From contig NZ_LMRA01000048.1 of assembly GCF_001424705.1 (NCBI RefSeq), forward strand, positions 124,001 through 188,000: a DNA stretch of 64,000 nucleotides. Direction: 5' to 3'. The stretch's first letter is position 1, and every line of letters begins with the position of its first letter. Origin of the DNA: Methylobacterium sp. Leaf465. Its GTDB lineage: Bacteria > Pseudomonadota > Alphaproteobacteria > Rhizobiales > Beijerinckiaceae. The position numbers and the translations under genes are program-made. The notes under the pieces were generated by a model. It was given only the letters and a program-made list of their open reading frames with translations. It made no database searches and had not been told where the DNA came from. Below are positions 26,033-34,527 of the stretch, piece after piece.

Positions 26033-27478
26033 GTGACCAGCCTGGCGCTTCCTGCCGCGAGCCATGCGCTCGCGGCGCTTCAAAAGTCACTCGGCCCTCT
26101 CGACGCGCAGGCGGCGGGATTGCTGGTGGCTGCCGCGACGGACCTGTCCCTGGTCATCGACGGTGACGGCGTCGTCCGGGAAGCGACGTTCGGCAGCGCC
26201 GATCTCGCGGACGAGGGCTGCGAAGCCTGGCTGGGTCGGCCGTGGGTCGACACGGTCACGGTGGAGAGTCGCCCGAAGATCGCCGCGCTCCTCAAGGATG
26301 CCGCGCCCGGCGCCGTCACGCGCTGGCGCCAGGTGAACCACGTCTCGCCCACCGGCACCGACCTGCCCGTGCGCTACGCCGCCATGCGGTTGGCCAAGGA
26401 CGGCCAGATCCTCGTCCTCGGGCGGAACCTGCGTGCCATGGCCTCGCTGCAGCGGACCCTGGCCGAGACGCAGCAGGCGCTGGAGCGCGACTACCTGCGC
26501 ATGCGCGGCGCCGAGACCCGGTACCGCCTGCTGTTCCAGCTCGGCTCCGAGCCCGTCCTCGTGGTCGATGCAGCGACCCGCCGGGTGACCGAGGTGAATC
26601 CCGCCGCCTCCCGGCTGATCGGGCGGGCCGAGAAGCGCATCGTCGGCCAGGATGCGGTCGACCTGTTCGACGGCTCCTGTGTCCGCGACCTCGAATCGCT
26701 TTTCGCCGGCCTGCGGATGACCGGGCAGGCGGCCGACCTGGAGGCGAGGCTCGGGCATGGACGCGGCGCCGTGCGCGTCGCCGCCTCGCTGTTCCGCCAG
26801 GAGAACGCTACCAGCATCCTGCTGCGGCTGGCCTCCCCCGAACCCCTGGAGACGAGCGCGGCCCGTACGGGCGCCGGCGCGCTCGACGTCCTGCGCAATC
26901 TGCCCGAAGGCTTCGTGGTCACCGACCCCGCCCGCCGGGTGCTCACCGCGAATCCCGCCTTCCTGGACCTGGTGCAGCTCGCCACGGAGGAGCAGGTTCG
27001 CGGTCAGCCCCTCGACAGCTGGATCGGGCGGGAGGAATCCGAGGCCGCCGCCCTGTTCGCGACGCTGTCGCAGCACGGCTCCGTCCGCCACTTCCCCACG
27101 CAGGTCCGCGGGGCTTACGGCAGCGTCGAGGATGTCGAGATCGCCGCCGTCTCGGTCCCCGGCGGCAGCCAGCCCTGCATCGGCTTCACCCTCCGTGCGA
27201 CACCCCGGCGCGCCGCGGCCGTGGCCGGCGGGCGCGAGCTGCCCCGCTCCGTCGAGCAGATGACGGAGCTCGTCGGGCGCGTCTCGATGAAGAACCTCGT
27301 GCGCGAATCCACCGATCTGATCGAGCGCCTGTGCATCGAGGCCGCTCTGCGCATCACCCGCGACAACCGGGCCTCGGCCGCCGAGATGCTGGGTCTGAGC
27401 CGCCAGGGCCTCTACGCCAAGATGCACCGCTACGGCATCGGCGATCTCGAAGGCCGCGACGCCCCCGACGAAGCCTGA
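26033..27478 (+). CDS. ppsR: Photosynthesis gene repressor PpsR/CrtJ
   Basis: A 481-residue repressor with PAS-type domains (about residues 35-140, 160-265 and 285-390) and a C-terminal Fis-type helix-turn-helix (ASAAEMLGLSRQGLYAKMHR, about 447-466). It binds TGT-N12-ACA and represses bch, crt and puc genes under oxygen. Cys434 (RLCIEAALR) aligns with the redox cysteine of the HTH in Rhodobacter PpsR. Other cysteines are at 63, 216 and 382. The start is GTG at 26033, with a weak ribosome site. It lies 71 bp after aerR. Confidence 0.94.
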   Translation: MTSLALPAASHALAALQKSLGPLDAQAAGLLVAAATDLSLVIDGDGVVREATFGSADLADEGCEAWLGRPWVDTVTVESRPKIAALLKDAAPGAVTRWRQVNHVSPTGTDLPVRYAAMRLAKDGQILVLGRNLRAMASLQRTLAETQQALERDYLRMRGAETRYRLLFQLGSEPVLVVDAATRRVTEVNPAASRLIGRAEKRIVGQDAVDLFDGSCVRDLESLFAGLRMTGQAADLEARLGHGRGAVRVAASLFRQENATSILLRLASPEPLETSAARTGAGALDVLRNLPEGFVVTDPARRVLTANPAFLDLVQLATEEQVRGQPLDSWIGREESEAAALFATLSQHGSVRHFPTQVRGAYGSVEDVEIAAVSVPGGSQPCIGFTLRATPRRAAAVAGGRELPRSVEQMTELVGRVSMKNLVRESTDLIERLCIEAALRITRDNRASAAEMLGLSRQGLYAKMHRYGIGDLEGRDAPDEA

Positions 27479-27561
27479 CCTGCGGCGGAGAACCGGTCGT
27501 CACGAACGTCTGACCGGGCGACCGGATGCGGCGTCGCCGGGGCCCGACCTCACGACAATGT

Positions 27562-27579
27562 TGTAAATCAAACTTGACA
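27562..27579. promoter_or_regulatory. PpsR/CrtJ box (TGT-N12-ACA) before bchG
   Basis: TGTAAATCAAACTTGACA is an exact TGT-N12-ACA match lying 31 bp before the bchG ATG. Its right end is the TTGACA -35 hexamer. Confidence 0.78.
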
Positions 27580-27603
27580 CTCAGGTATGTAAAACTCTAG
27601 CGT
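27574..27603 (+). promoter_or_regulatory. bchG operon promoter
   Basis: TTGACA (27574-27579) and TAGCGT (27598-27603) have an 18-bp spacer. The predicted transcription start is about 27610, one base before the bchG ATG. No ribosome binding site precedes that ATG, so the mRNA would be leaderless. Confidence 0.5.
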
Positions 27604-27610
27604 CGTCGGT

Positions 27611-28495
27611 ATGGCAACGCCTGCACCCAGCGCCCTCATCGAGCTTCTGAAGCCGATCACATGGTTCGCGCCGATGTGGGCCTTCACCTGTGGAGTGGTC
27701 TCCTCCGGCGCTTCGCCCACCGGGCAATGGCCGGTGATCGCCGCGGGGGTGATCCTGGCCGGCCCCCTCGTCTGCGCCACTTCGCAGGCGGTGAACGACT
27801 GGTACGATCGCCACGTCGACGCCATCAACGAGCCGCAGCGGCCGATCCCGTCGGGTCGGATGCCCGGGCGCTGGGGTCTCTACGTCGCCGCGGGCTGGAC
27901 CGTCCTGTCCCTCGTCGTGGCCACCGCCCTCGGTCCCTGGATTCTCGGCGCCGCCCTGTTCGGCCTCGTGCTGGCCTGGATCTACAGCGCCCCGCCCCTG
28001 CGCCTGAAGCGCAACGGCTGGTGGGGCAATTCGGCGGTGGCGATCTGCTACGAAGGGTTGCCTTGGTTCACCGGAGCGGCGGTGATGGCCGCGTCGGTGC
28101 CGGACCACCGGGTCCTGCTGGTCGCCCTGCTCTACTCGGTCGGAGCCCACGGCATCATGACCCTCAACGACTTCAAGTCGGTGGAGGGCGACGGCCGGAC
28201 CGGCATCCGCTCCCTGCCCGTGCAGCTCGGAACGCTCGGGGCCGCGCGTCTCGCCTGCCTCGTCATGGCCGTCCCCCAGGTGGCCGTCATCCTCGGCCTG
28301 TTCACCTGGGACCGGCCCTGGCACGGAACGGTCATCGGCCTCCTGCTGCTCGGTCAGTTCATCCTGATGCGCCGCCTCCTGGCCGCACCCCGCGAGCGGG
28401 CCGCCTGGTACAACGGCACCGGCACCACCCTCTACGTGCTCGGCATGCTGGTGGCGGCCTTCGCCCTCCGGCCCCTGGTCCAGGGAGGTCCATGA
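27611..28495 (+). CDS. bchG: Bacteriochlorophyll a synthase (prenyltransferase) BchG
   Basis: A 294-residue UbiA-type membrane prenyltransferase that esterifies bacteriochlorophyllide a with geranylgeranyl/phytyl diphosphate. The first Asp-rich motif is NDWYDRHVDAINEPQRPIPSGR (split NDWYDRHVD and AINEPQRPIPSGR). The second is NDFKSVEGD. Several transmembrane helices are evident. First gene of a plus-strand unit with a PUCC transporter, bchP and tspO. Confidence 0.95.
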   Translation: MATPAPSALIELLKPITWFAPMWAFTCGVVSSGASPTGQWPVIAAGVILAGPLVCATSQAVNDWYDRHVDAINEPQRPIPSGRMPGRWGLYVAAGWTVLSLVVATALGPWILGAALFGLVLAWIYSAPPLRLKRNGWWGNSAVAICYEGLPWFTGAAVMAASVPDHRVLLVALLYSVGAHGIMTLNDFKSVEGDGRTGIRSLPVQLGTLGAARLACLVMAVPQVAVILGLFTWDRPWHGTVIGLLLLGQFILMRRLLAAPRERAAWYNGTGTTLYVLGMLVAAFALRPLVQGGP

Positions 28496-29853
28496 TGCCG
28501 AACCCGACCTTCGGCTGGCTCGCCATCGTCCGGCTCGGCCTCGTGCAGACGGCCCTCGGCGCCGTCGTGGTCCTGATGACCTCGACCATCAACCGCGTGA
28601 TGGTGGTGGAACTCGCCCTGCCGGCCATCGTGCCGGGCGGCCTCATCGCCCTGCACTACGCCGTCCAGGTCCTGCGCCCGCGCTGGGGCTACGGCTCGGA
28701 TCGCACCGGCCGGCGCACCCCCTGGATCGTCGGCGGCATGGCGGCCCTGGCGCTGGGCGGCTTCGGCGCGGCCGTGGCCACCGCCCTCGCCGAGACGCAC
28801 CAGGCCGCGGGCCTCGCCCTGGCGGTGGTGTCCTTCCTCACGGTCGGGATGGGCGCGGGCGCCGCCGGAACCTCGCTCCTCGTGCTCCTCGCCACCGGCG
28901 TCGACGCCCGCCGCCGCGGGGCCGCCGCCACCGTCGTCTGGGTCATGATGATCGCGGGCTTCGCCATCACGGCGCCGCTGGCCGGGCACTTCCTCGATCC
29001 CTTCTCGGGCGACCGCTTGATCGCCGTGTCCGGCACGGTCTCGCTCCTCGCCTTCGCGATGGCGGCCCTGGCGCTGCGCGGCGTCGAGCCGGCAAAAGGG
29101 CCGTCCGGCGGCACCGAGGCGGCGGAGAAGCGTCCGTTCCGCGAGGTGCTGGCGCGGGTCTGGGCCGAGCCGGAATCCCGGCGCTTCACGATCTTCATCT
29201 TCATGGCGATGCTGGCCTACAGCGCGCAGGAACTCATCCTCGAACCCTTCGCCGGCCTCGTCTTCGCGATGACGCCCGGGGTGACCACCAAGCTCGCGGG
29301 CCTGCAGCACGGCGGCGTGCTCGCCGGCATGCTGACCGTGGCGGGCCTCACCATGGGCCTCGGCGGTCCGGTGCTCGGGTCCCTGAAGGTCTGGACCACG
29401 CTGGGCTGCCTCGGCTCGGCCCTCGCCCTCCTGGCCATCGCGGCGGGTGGCCTGGCGGGCGCCGACTTCCCCTTGCGGGTGCCGGTCTTCGCCCTCGGCC
29501 TGTTCAACGGCATCTTCGCCGTGGCGGCCATCGGCTCGATGATGGCGCTGGCCGGGGCCGGCGGCGAGGCCGAGCGCGGCACGCGGATGGGCGTCTGGGG
29601 CGCGGCCCAGGGCGTGGCCTTCGGAGCCGGTGGATTCCTCGGCACCGTCGCGGTGGACCTGGCCCGCCTCGTCACGCCGCGCGTGGTCGACGCCTATGCC
29701 AGCGTGTTCGCCGCCGAGGCGCTGCTCTTCGTTCTCGCCGCCGCCCTGGCTCTGCGCATCGCCCATGCTCCCATGACCCAAGCCCCAGCAACCCAGGTGC
29801 CGCGGGGCCGGCGTCTTCAATCGTCGTTCGAGACATCGCTATCCACGAGGTGA
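28492..29853 (+). CDS. PUCC/BCD-family MFS transporter next to bchG
   Basis: A 453-residue, 12-segment member of the PUCC/BCD family, equivalent by position to the pucC-like gene between bchG and bchP in Rhodobacter. The family mark STINRVMVVELALPA is followed by RPRWGYGSDRTGRRTPWI. It is suspected to move or hand over (bacterio)chlorophyll intermediates, but this is unproven. It starts inside the bchG stop (ATGATGA). It differs clearly from LhaA at 14737, so the window encodes two paralogues. Confidence 0.9.
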   Translation: MMPNPTFGWLAIVRLGLVQTALGAVVVLMTSTINRVMVVELALPAIVPGGLIALHYAVQVLRPRWGYGSDRTGRRTPWIVGGMAALALGGFGAAVATALAETHQAAGLALAVVSFLTVGMGAGAAGTSLLVLLATGVDARRRGAAATVVWVMMIAGFAITAPLAGHFLDPFSGDRLIAVSGTVSLLAFAMAALALRGVEPAKGPSGGTEAAEKRPFREVLARVWAEPESRRFTIFIFMAMLAYSAQELILEPFAGLVFAMTPGVTTKLAGLQHGGVLAGMLTVAGLTMGLGGPVLGSLKVWTTLGCLGSALALLAIAAGGLAGADFPLRVPVFALGLFNGIFAVAAIGSMMALAGAGGEAERGTRMGVWGAAQGVAFGAGGFLGTVAVDLARLVTPRVVDAYASVFAAEALLFVLAAALALRIAHAPMTQAPATQVPRGRRLQSSFETSLSTR

Positions 29854-29857
29854 GATC

Positions 29858-31054
29858 ATGGCGGCCGACCGGGACACCGACCTCGAAACCTACGATGTGG
29901 TGGTTGTGGGCGGTGGCCCGGCGGGGGCCACCGCGGCCACCGACCTGGCCCGCAGCGGGCGTCGCGTGCTGCTCCTCGACAAGCCCGGACGGATCAAGCC
30001 CTGTGGCGGCGCCATTCCGCCGCGCCTGATCCGCGATTTCGCCATCCCCGACCATCTCCTCGTTGCCCGCATCCGCTCGGCCCGGATGGTCTCGCCCCGG
30101 GACAAGCGCGTGGACATGCCGATCGGCGACGGCTTCGTCGGCATGGTCGACCGGGCCGACTTCGATCCCTGGCTGCGGGAGCGGGCCGCCGCAGCGGGCG
30201 CGGTGCTCCGGCCCGCCACCTTCCGGCACATCGAGCGCGACGCGGAGGGGGTCGCCGTGCACTATCTCCAGGACGGCTTTCCCCGCGCCGCCCGGGCGCG
30301 CCTCGTCATCGGTGCCGACGGGGCGAGTTCGGCGGTGGGCCGCGCCGAGATCCCCGGCCACGCCGCCATGCGGCAGGTCTTCGCCTATCACGAGATCGTC
30401 CGCCTGCCCGAGGGGGATGCGCACGACGTCGAGGCCACGCGCTGCGACGTCTATTACCAGGGCAAGCTCTCGCCGGACTTCTACGCCTGGGTGTTCCCGC
30501 ACGGCGACACGGTGAGCATCGGCACCGGGAGTGCCCGCAAGGGCTTCTCCCTGCGGGGCGCCATCCGGGCCCTGCGCGCCTCCACCGGCCTCGAGGCGGG
30601 CGAGACCGTCCGCCGCGAGGGCGCCCCCCTGCCCCTGAAGCCCCTGCGCCGCTGGGACAACGGCCGCGACGTCCTCCTCACCGGGGACGCCGCCGGCATC
30701 GTCGCGCCGGCCTCCGGCGAGGGCATCTACTACGCCATGCTCGGCGGACGCCTCGCCGCCGAGGCGGGCCAAGCCTTCCTCGCCACGGGGCAGGCCCGGG
30801 CCCTCGCGGGCGCGCGCCGCAACTTCATGCGGCTGCACGGACGCGTCTTCCTGATCCTGCGGATCATGCAGGCGGTCTGGTATCGCAACGACGGCCTGCG
30901 CGAGCGCTTCGTGTCGATCTGCCGGGATCGCGACGTGCAGCAGCTGACCTGGGATTCCTACATGAACAAGGAGCTGGTCCGGGCCAAGCCCGCGGCCCAT
31001 GCGCGAATCTTCTTCAAGGATCTCGCGCACCTGTTCCGCTGGGTCTCGCCGTGA
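29858..31054 (+). CDS. bchP: Geranylgeranyl reductase BchP
   Basis: A 398-residue FAD-dependent reductase that converts the geranylgeranyl tail of bacteriochlorophyll to phytyl. The FAD motif VVVGGGPAGATAATDLARSG is at about residues 11-30, followed by PCGGAIPPRL. The mid-protein GADGASSAVGR and C-terminal VLLTGDAAGIVAPASGEGIYYAM (split VLLTGDAAGIV / APASGEGIYYAM) are typical. It follows the transporter gene by 4 bp and ends overlapping tspO. Confidence 0.95.
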   Translation: MAADRDTDLETYDVVVVGGGPAGATAATDLARSGRRVLLLDKPGRIKPCGGAIPPRLIRDFAIPDHLLVARIRSARMVSPRDKRVDMPIGDGFVGMVDRADFDPWLRERAAAAGAVLRPATFRHIERDAEGVAVHYLQDGFPRAARARLVIGADGASSAVGRAEIPGHAAMRQVFAYHEIVRLPEGDAHDVEATRCDVYYQGKLSPDFYAWVFPHGDTVSIGTGSARKGFSLRGAIRALRASTGLEAGETVRREGAPLPLKPLRRWDNGRDVLLTGDAAGIVAPASGEGIYYAMLGGRLAAEAGQAFLATGQARALAGARRNFMRLHGRVFLILRIMQAVWYRNDGLRERFVSICRDRDVQQLTWDSYMNKELVRAKPAAHARIFFKDLAHLFRWVSP

Positions 31055-31560
31055 ATCCCGCCATGGCTCTCGACGGGGCGAGCGGCTGGGCGCCGGCCGG
31101 AATCGCCGCCGTCACGGCGATCCTGGTGGCGCTGGCGGGTGGCCTCCTGACCACGACCGGGCCCTGGTACCAGGCCCTCAGGCGCCCCGCGTGGAAGCCG
31201 CCGGACTGGGCCTTCGGCCCGGTCTGGACCACGATCTTCACGCTGACGGCGATCTCGGCGGTGCTCGCCTGGAACGCCGATGCGAGCCCGGCGGCCCGGG
31301 CGGCCCTGGTGGCCGCCTACGCCGTCAACGCCGTGCTGAACATCGCCTGGAGCGGCCTGTTCTTCCGCCTGCGCCGGCCGGACTGGGCCTTCGTCGAGGT
31401 GCTGTTCCTGTGGCTGTCGATCGCGGTGCTGATCATCGTCACAGGGCGCGTGCACGGGATGGCTGCCCTTCTCCTGCTGCCCTACCTCCTCTGGGTCGGG
31501 ATCGCCGCCTGCCTGAACCGGGCGATCGTCCGCCTCAACGGTCCGTTTCGGAGCGCGTGA
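31051..31560 (+). CDS. tspO: TspO/MBR family tryptophan-rich sensory protein
   Basis: A 169-residue five-helix membrane protein, Trp-rich, with the diagnostic PWYQALRRPAWKPPDWAFGPVW (split PWYQALRRP / AWKPPDWAFGPVW) and the AVNAVLNIAWSGLFF stretch. TspO binds porphyrins/haem and in Rhodobacter lowers expression of photosynthesis genes in oxygen. It starts with GTG overlapping the bchP stop (GTGA), so its translation is coupled to the final pigment enzyme. The N-terminus is about 20 residues longer than usual. Confidence 0.93.
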   Translation: MNPAMALDGASGWAPAGIAAVTAILVALAGGLLTTTGPWYQALRRPAWKPPDWAFGPVWTTIFTLTAISAVLAWNADASPAARAALVAAYAVNAVLNIAWSGLFFRLRRPDWAFVEVLFLWLSIAVLIIVTGRVHGMAALLLLPYLLWVGIAACLNRAIVRLNGPFRSA

Positions 31561-31563
31561 GCG

Positions 31564-31872
31564 ATGGAGGCCTTTCTCGCCAGCGGTCAGCTCGTGGACG
31601 CCATCCTGCTCCTCGTGGCCATCGAGGCGTTGGGACTGATCCTGTGGAGCCGTCGGGCGCAGGGCGTCTGGCCGCTCGCGCTCCTGTGCAATCTGACCGC
31701 CGGCGCGGCCCTGATGCTGGCGCTGCGCGGCGCCCTGACCGGTGCCGGCTGGCCCGTGATCGCCGGATGCCTCGCCGGGGCCGGGCTGGCGCACCTCACC
31801 GAGATGGCGCTGCGCCTCGGCCTCCTCGCCCCGCCCGTCCGCCTTCGCGATCCCCACGACACGCCCATCTGA
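31564..31872 (+). CDS. Small membrane protein downstream of tspO
   Basis: A 102-residue protein with three predicted membrane segments (about residues 10-28, 33-57 and 62-90). The start is 3 bp after the tspO stop (coordinates leave three bases), so it is in the same operon. I do not recognise a family. It could be a partner of TspO or simply a passenger in the bchG operon. Confidence 0.8.
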   Translation: MEAFLASGQLVDAILLLVAIEALGLILWSRRAQGVWPLALLCNLTAGAALMLALRGALTGAGWPVIAGCLAGAGLAHLTEMALRLGLLAPPVRLRDPHDTPI

Positions 31873-31907
31873 CCACCCCCCCGACCCCACAGTTCCGGAG
31901 AGACGCC

Positions 31908-33488
31908 ATGGACTACCGCCGCACCGCTCTCCGTCTCGGGACCGGCCTCGTCGTGGGATTGGCCGCCCCGGGCGTCTCGATCCATGGCGCCTCGGCCCAG
32001 GATGCCGAGCTGATCAAGCGCGGCGAGTACCTGGTGACCGCCGGAGACTGCGTCGCCTGCCACACGGCACCGGACGGGAAGCCCTTCGCCGGCAACTACG
32101 TGCTCAACACGCCGATCGGGAAGATCCGCACACCGAACCTGACCCCGGACCCGGAGACCGGCCTCGGCCGGTGGAGCGCGGACGACTTCTACCGCGCCTT
32201 CCACGAGGGCATCACCAAGGACGGCTCCTACCTCTACCCGGCCTTTCCCTTCGCCTGGTACACGAAGGTCACCCGCGCCGATTCCGATGCGATCTTCGCC
32301 TATCTGAAGTCGCTGCCGGCGGTGCATGAACCGCGCAAGCCCTCCGAGATTCCCTTCCCCTTCAACATCCGCACGGCGCTCATCACCTGGCGCACCGCCT
32401 TCTTCACGGCCGGCGAATTCCGGCCGGACCCGCAGGCGAGCGCCGAGGTCAACCGCGGCGGCTACCTCGTCGAGGGGCTCGGGCATTGCGGCATGTGTCA
32501 CAACGCCAACAAGATCGTCGGCAACAGCGGCTTGGCCGGCAAGCTCGGCGGCGGCGTCATCGACGGCTGGTACGCCCCCAACATCACCCCCGACGACCAT
32601 ACCGGCATCGGTGGCTGGAGCGACGACCAGGTCGTGACCTACCTGAAGACCGGCGCCGCCCCGGGGAACCAGCCAGGCGTCGCGGCGGGCCCGATGCGCC
32701 AGACCATCCAGGAATCCCTGTCGAAGATGACCGATGCGGACCTGAAGGCGATGGTGGCCTACCTGCGCACGCAGAAGGCCAAGGAGAGCTACAAGGTCAA
32801 GGACATCCAGGCCTTCAACCAAGCCGACGCCCCCGGTGCGGCGACCTATCTCAGCTACTGCTCCTCCTGCCACAAGCCGGACGGGAAGGGCGTCGAGGGG
32901 GCGATCCCGGCGCTCGCCGGCAACACCTCGGTGCAGGCGCAAGGGCCCGAGACGGTGATCCGCGTCATCCTCGGCGGCCTCTCGGCCCAGAACGGCTACG
33001 CGCCGATGCCCGCCATCGGCGCGGGCATGACCGATCAGGAGGTGGCCGACGTCACCGACTACGTCCGCAATGCCTGGGGCAATGCCGCCCCGGTGATCAG
33101 CGAGCGCGGCGTCGTCGCCACGGCGCGCAAGGCGACCGAGACGATGCTGGCCGGCACCGCGCCCTGTGCGGAGATCGCCCAGCCGGAGATCGCCAAGGCG
33201 GTGGCCGAGTCGGGGGCCGCCCAGAGCCTCGCGGGCCTCGACCCCGAGAACTTCATCCCGATCCTCAACGCGCTTTTGCCGAAGATCAAGGCCGCCGTCC
33301 CGGACGCCAAGGGCGACGACATCGTCAACGGGCTGACGACGGCCTTCTGCAAGGCCGGACGGAACGACACGCGCTACGACAAGGCCGGATGGCACGCGGT
33401 GATCGGCAGCTTCGCCAGCGTGACCTATGCCCAGCTCAAGAATCCCGAGCTGAAGGCCTCGACCATGGGTTCGACGCCCACGCCCTGA
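31908..33488 (+). CDS. Three-haem periplasmic cytochrome c (alcohol dehydrogenase cytochrome subunit-like)
   Basis: A 526-residue secreted protein with a signal peptide of about 30 residues (cleavage near ASA|QD). It has three CxxCH haem sites: CVACH (48-52), CGMCH (194-198) and CSSCH (318-322). The layout GEYLVTAGDCVACHTA, then NRGGYLVEGLGHCGMCH, then YCSSCHKPDGKG, resembles the cytochrome subunit of membrane alcohol/aldehyde/gluconate dehydrogenases. Residues about 400-526 form an extra C-terminal region with Cys420 and Cys481 but no haem motif. No dehydrogenase partner is adjacent, so the electron donor and acceptor are unknown. It lies 35 bp after the TspO-linked gene and ends before the convergent map. 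Confidence 0.88.
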   Translation: MDYRRTALRLGTGLVVGLAAPGVSIHGASAQDAELIKRGEYLVTAGDCVACHTAPDGKPFAGNYVLNTPIGKIRTPNLTPDPETGLGRWSADDFYRAFHEGITKDGSYLYPAFPFAWYTKVTRADSDAIFAYLKSLPAVHEPRKPSEIPFPFNIRTALITWRTAFFTAGEFRPDPQASAEVNRGGYLVEGLGHCGMCHNANKIVGNSGLAGKLGGGVIDGWYAPNITPDDHTGIGGWSDDQVVTYLKTGAAPGNQPGVAAGPMRQTIQESLSKMTDADLKAMVAYLRTQKAKESYKVKDIQAFNQADAPGAATYLSYCSSCHKPDGKGVEGAIPALAGNTSVQAQGPETVIRVILGGLSAQNGYAPMPAIGAGMTDQEVADVTDYVRNAWGNAAPVISERGVVATARKATETMLAGTAPCAEIAQPEIAKAVAESGAAQSLAGLDPENFIPILNALLPKIKAAVPDAKGDDIVNGLTTAFCKAGRNDTRYDKAGWHAVIGSFASVTYAQLKNPELKASTMGSTPTP

Positions 33489-33600
33489 CGGGATCGCCTT
33501 GAACGGGGCCGGTCGCGAAGACGGTGGCCCCTGCGCCGCGGATCCTGCCGCGACGGGTCGCCCGGCACGGGCTCCGCTCCTGCGCCGGTGGTGCGCCTCC

Positions 33601-34350
33601 CTAGCTCGCCATGGTGACGACGAGCGGGCCGTTGCGGGTGGCGACGACCGTGTGCTCGTACTGGACCGTGGGCGCCTGCGGCCGGCTGTAGAGGGTCCAG
33701 GGATCGTCCCCGTCCTCGGCGAATTCGGCCCCGAGGGAGAGGAACGGTTCGACGGTGAAGACCAGGCCCTCCGTCGCGACCCGGCGCTCGGAGGCGTCGG
33801 GCCAGGTGGCGATCTCGGTGGGCTCCTCGTGGAGGGAGTGGCCGACCCCGTGGCTCGCCAGGTTGCGCACCAGCGTGTAGCCGTTCCGGCGCGCGAAGGC
33901 GCCCACCGCCTGGCCGATGGCGGCGATCGGCTTGCCGGTGCCGACCTGGCGCAGGCCGGTCCACATCGCCCGGCGGCCATCCTTGCACAGCCGCTCCACC
34001 GCGCGGGTCACGGGCGGCACGGGGAACGAGGCGCCGGTATCGGCGAAGTAGCCGTCCTTCGCCGCGGAGACGTCGATGTTGACGAGGTCGCCCGGAGCGA
34101 TCCGGCGGTCCCCCGGGATGCCGTGGGCGACCTCTTCGTTGACGCTGATGCAGGTGGCCCCGGGAAAGCCGTAGGCCAATTCCGGCGCCGGCTGGGCGCC
34201 GGCCGCCTCCAGGAGCCGGCGTCCGATCCGGTCCAGCTCCGCCGTCGTCATCCCGGGCTCGATGGCCTTCCCCATCGCGTCCAGCGTCTGGGCAACGATG
34301 CGCCCGATCCGCCTCAGCGCCGCCAAGTCGTCGTCGCTCGATACCGTCAT
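33601..34350 (-). CDS. map: Type I methionine aminopeptidase
   Basis: A 249-residue metalloprotease that removes N-terminal Met from nascent proteins. The metal ligands are recognisable: Asp93 (NIDVSAAKDG), Asp104 (FADTGASF), His167 (SHGVGHSLHEEP), Glu201 (FTVEPF) and Glu232 (VQYEHT). It lies alone on the minus strand between convergent cytochrome c and divergent hrpB, so it may be a second copy rather than the housekeeping gene; this cannot be told from the window. Confidence 0.93.
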   Translation of the reverse strand: MTVSSDDDLAALRRIGRIVAQTLDAMGKAIEPGMTTAELDRIGRRLLEAAGAQPAPELAYGFPGATCISVNEEVAHGIPGDRRIAPGDLVNIDVSAAKDGYFADTGASFPVPPVTRAVERLCKDGRRAMWTGLRQVGTGKPIAAIGQAVGAFARRNGYTLVRNLASHGVGHSLHEEPTEIATWPDASERRVATEGLVFTVEPFLSLGAEFAEDGDDPWTLYSRPQAPTVQYEHTVVATRNGPLVVTMAS

Positions 34351-34527
34351 GTCGCTGTCCCTCGGGGCCGCCCGAATGGCCGGCCGCGCGCATCGCCGCT
34401 CGTCGCGGCATTCCCATAGCGGATCGTCGGCCCCGGGACGACCGGGGGTTCGGCATGGCGGCCATCAGCCTTCATCGGGCGATGCCCCGGCTTGCGGATC
34501 GCGCCGGATCGCGTCACCAGCACCGCG

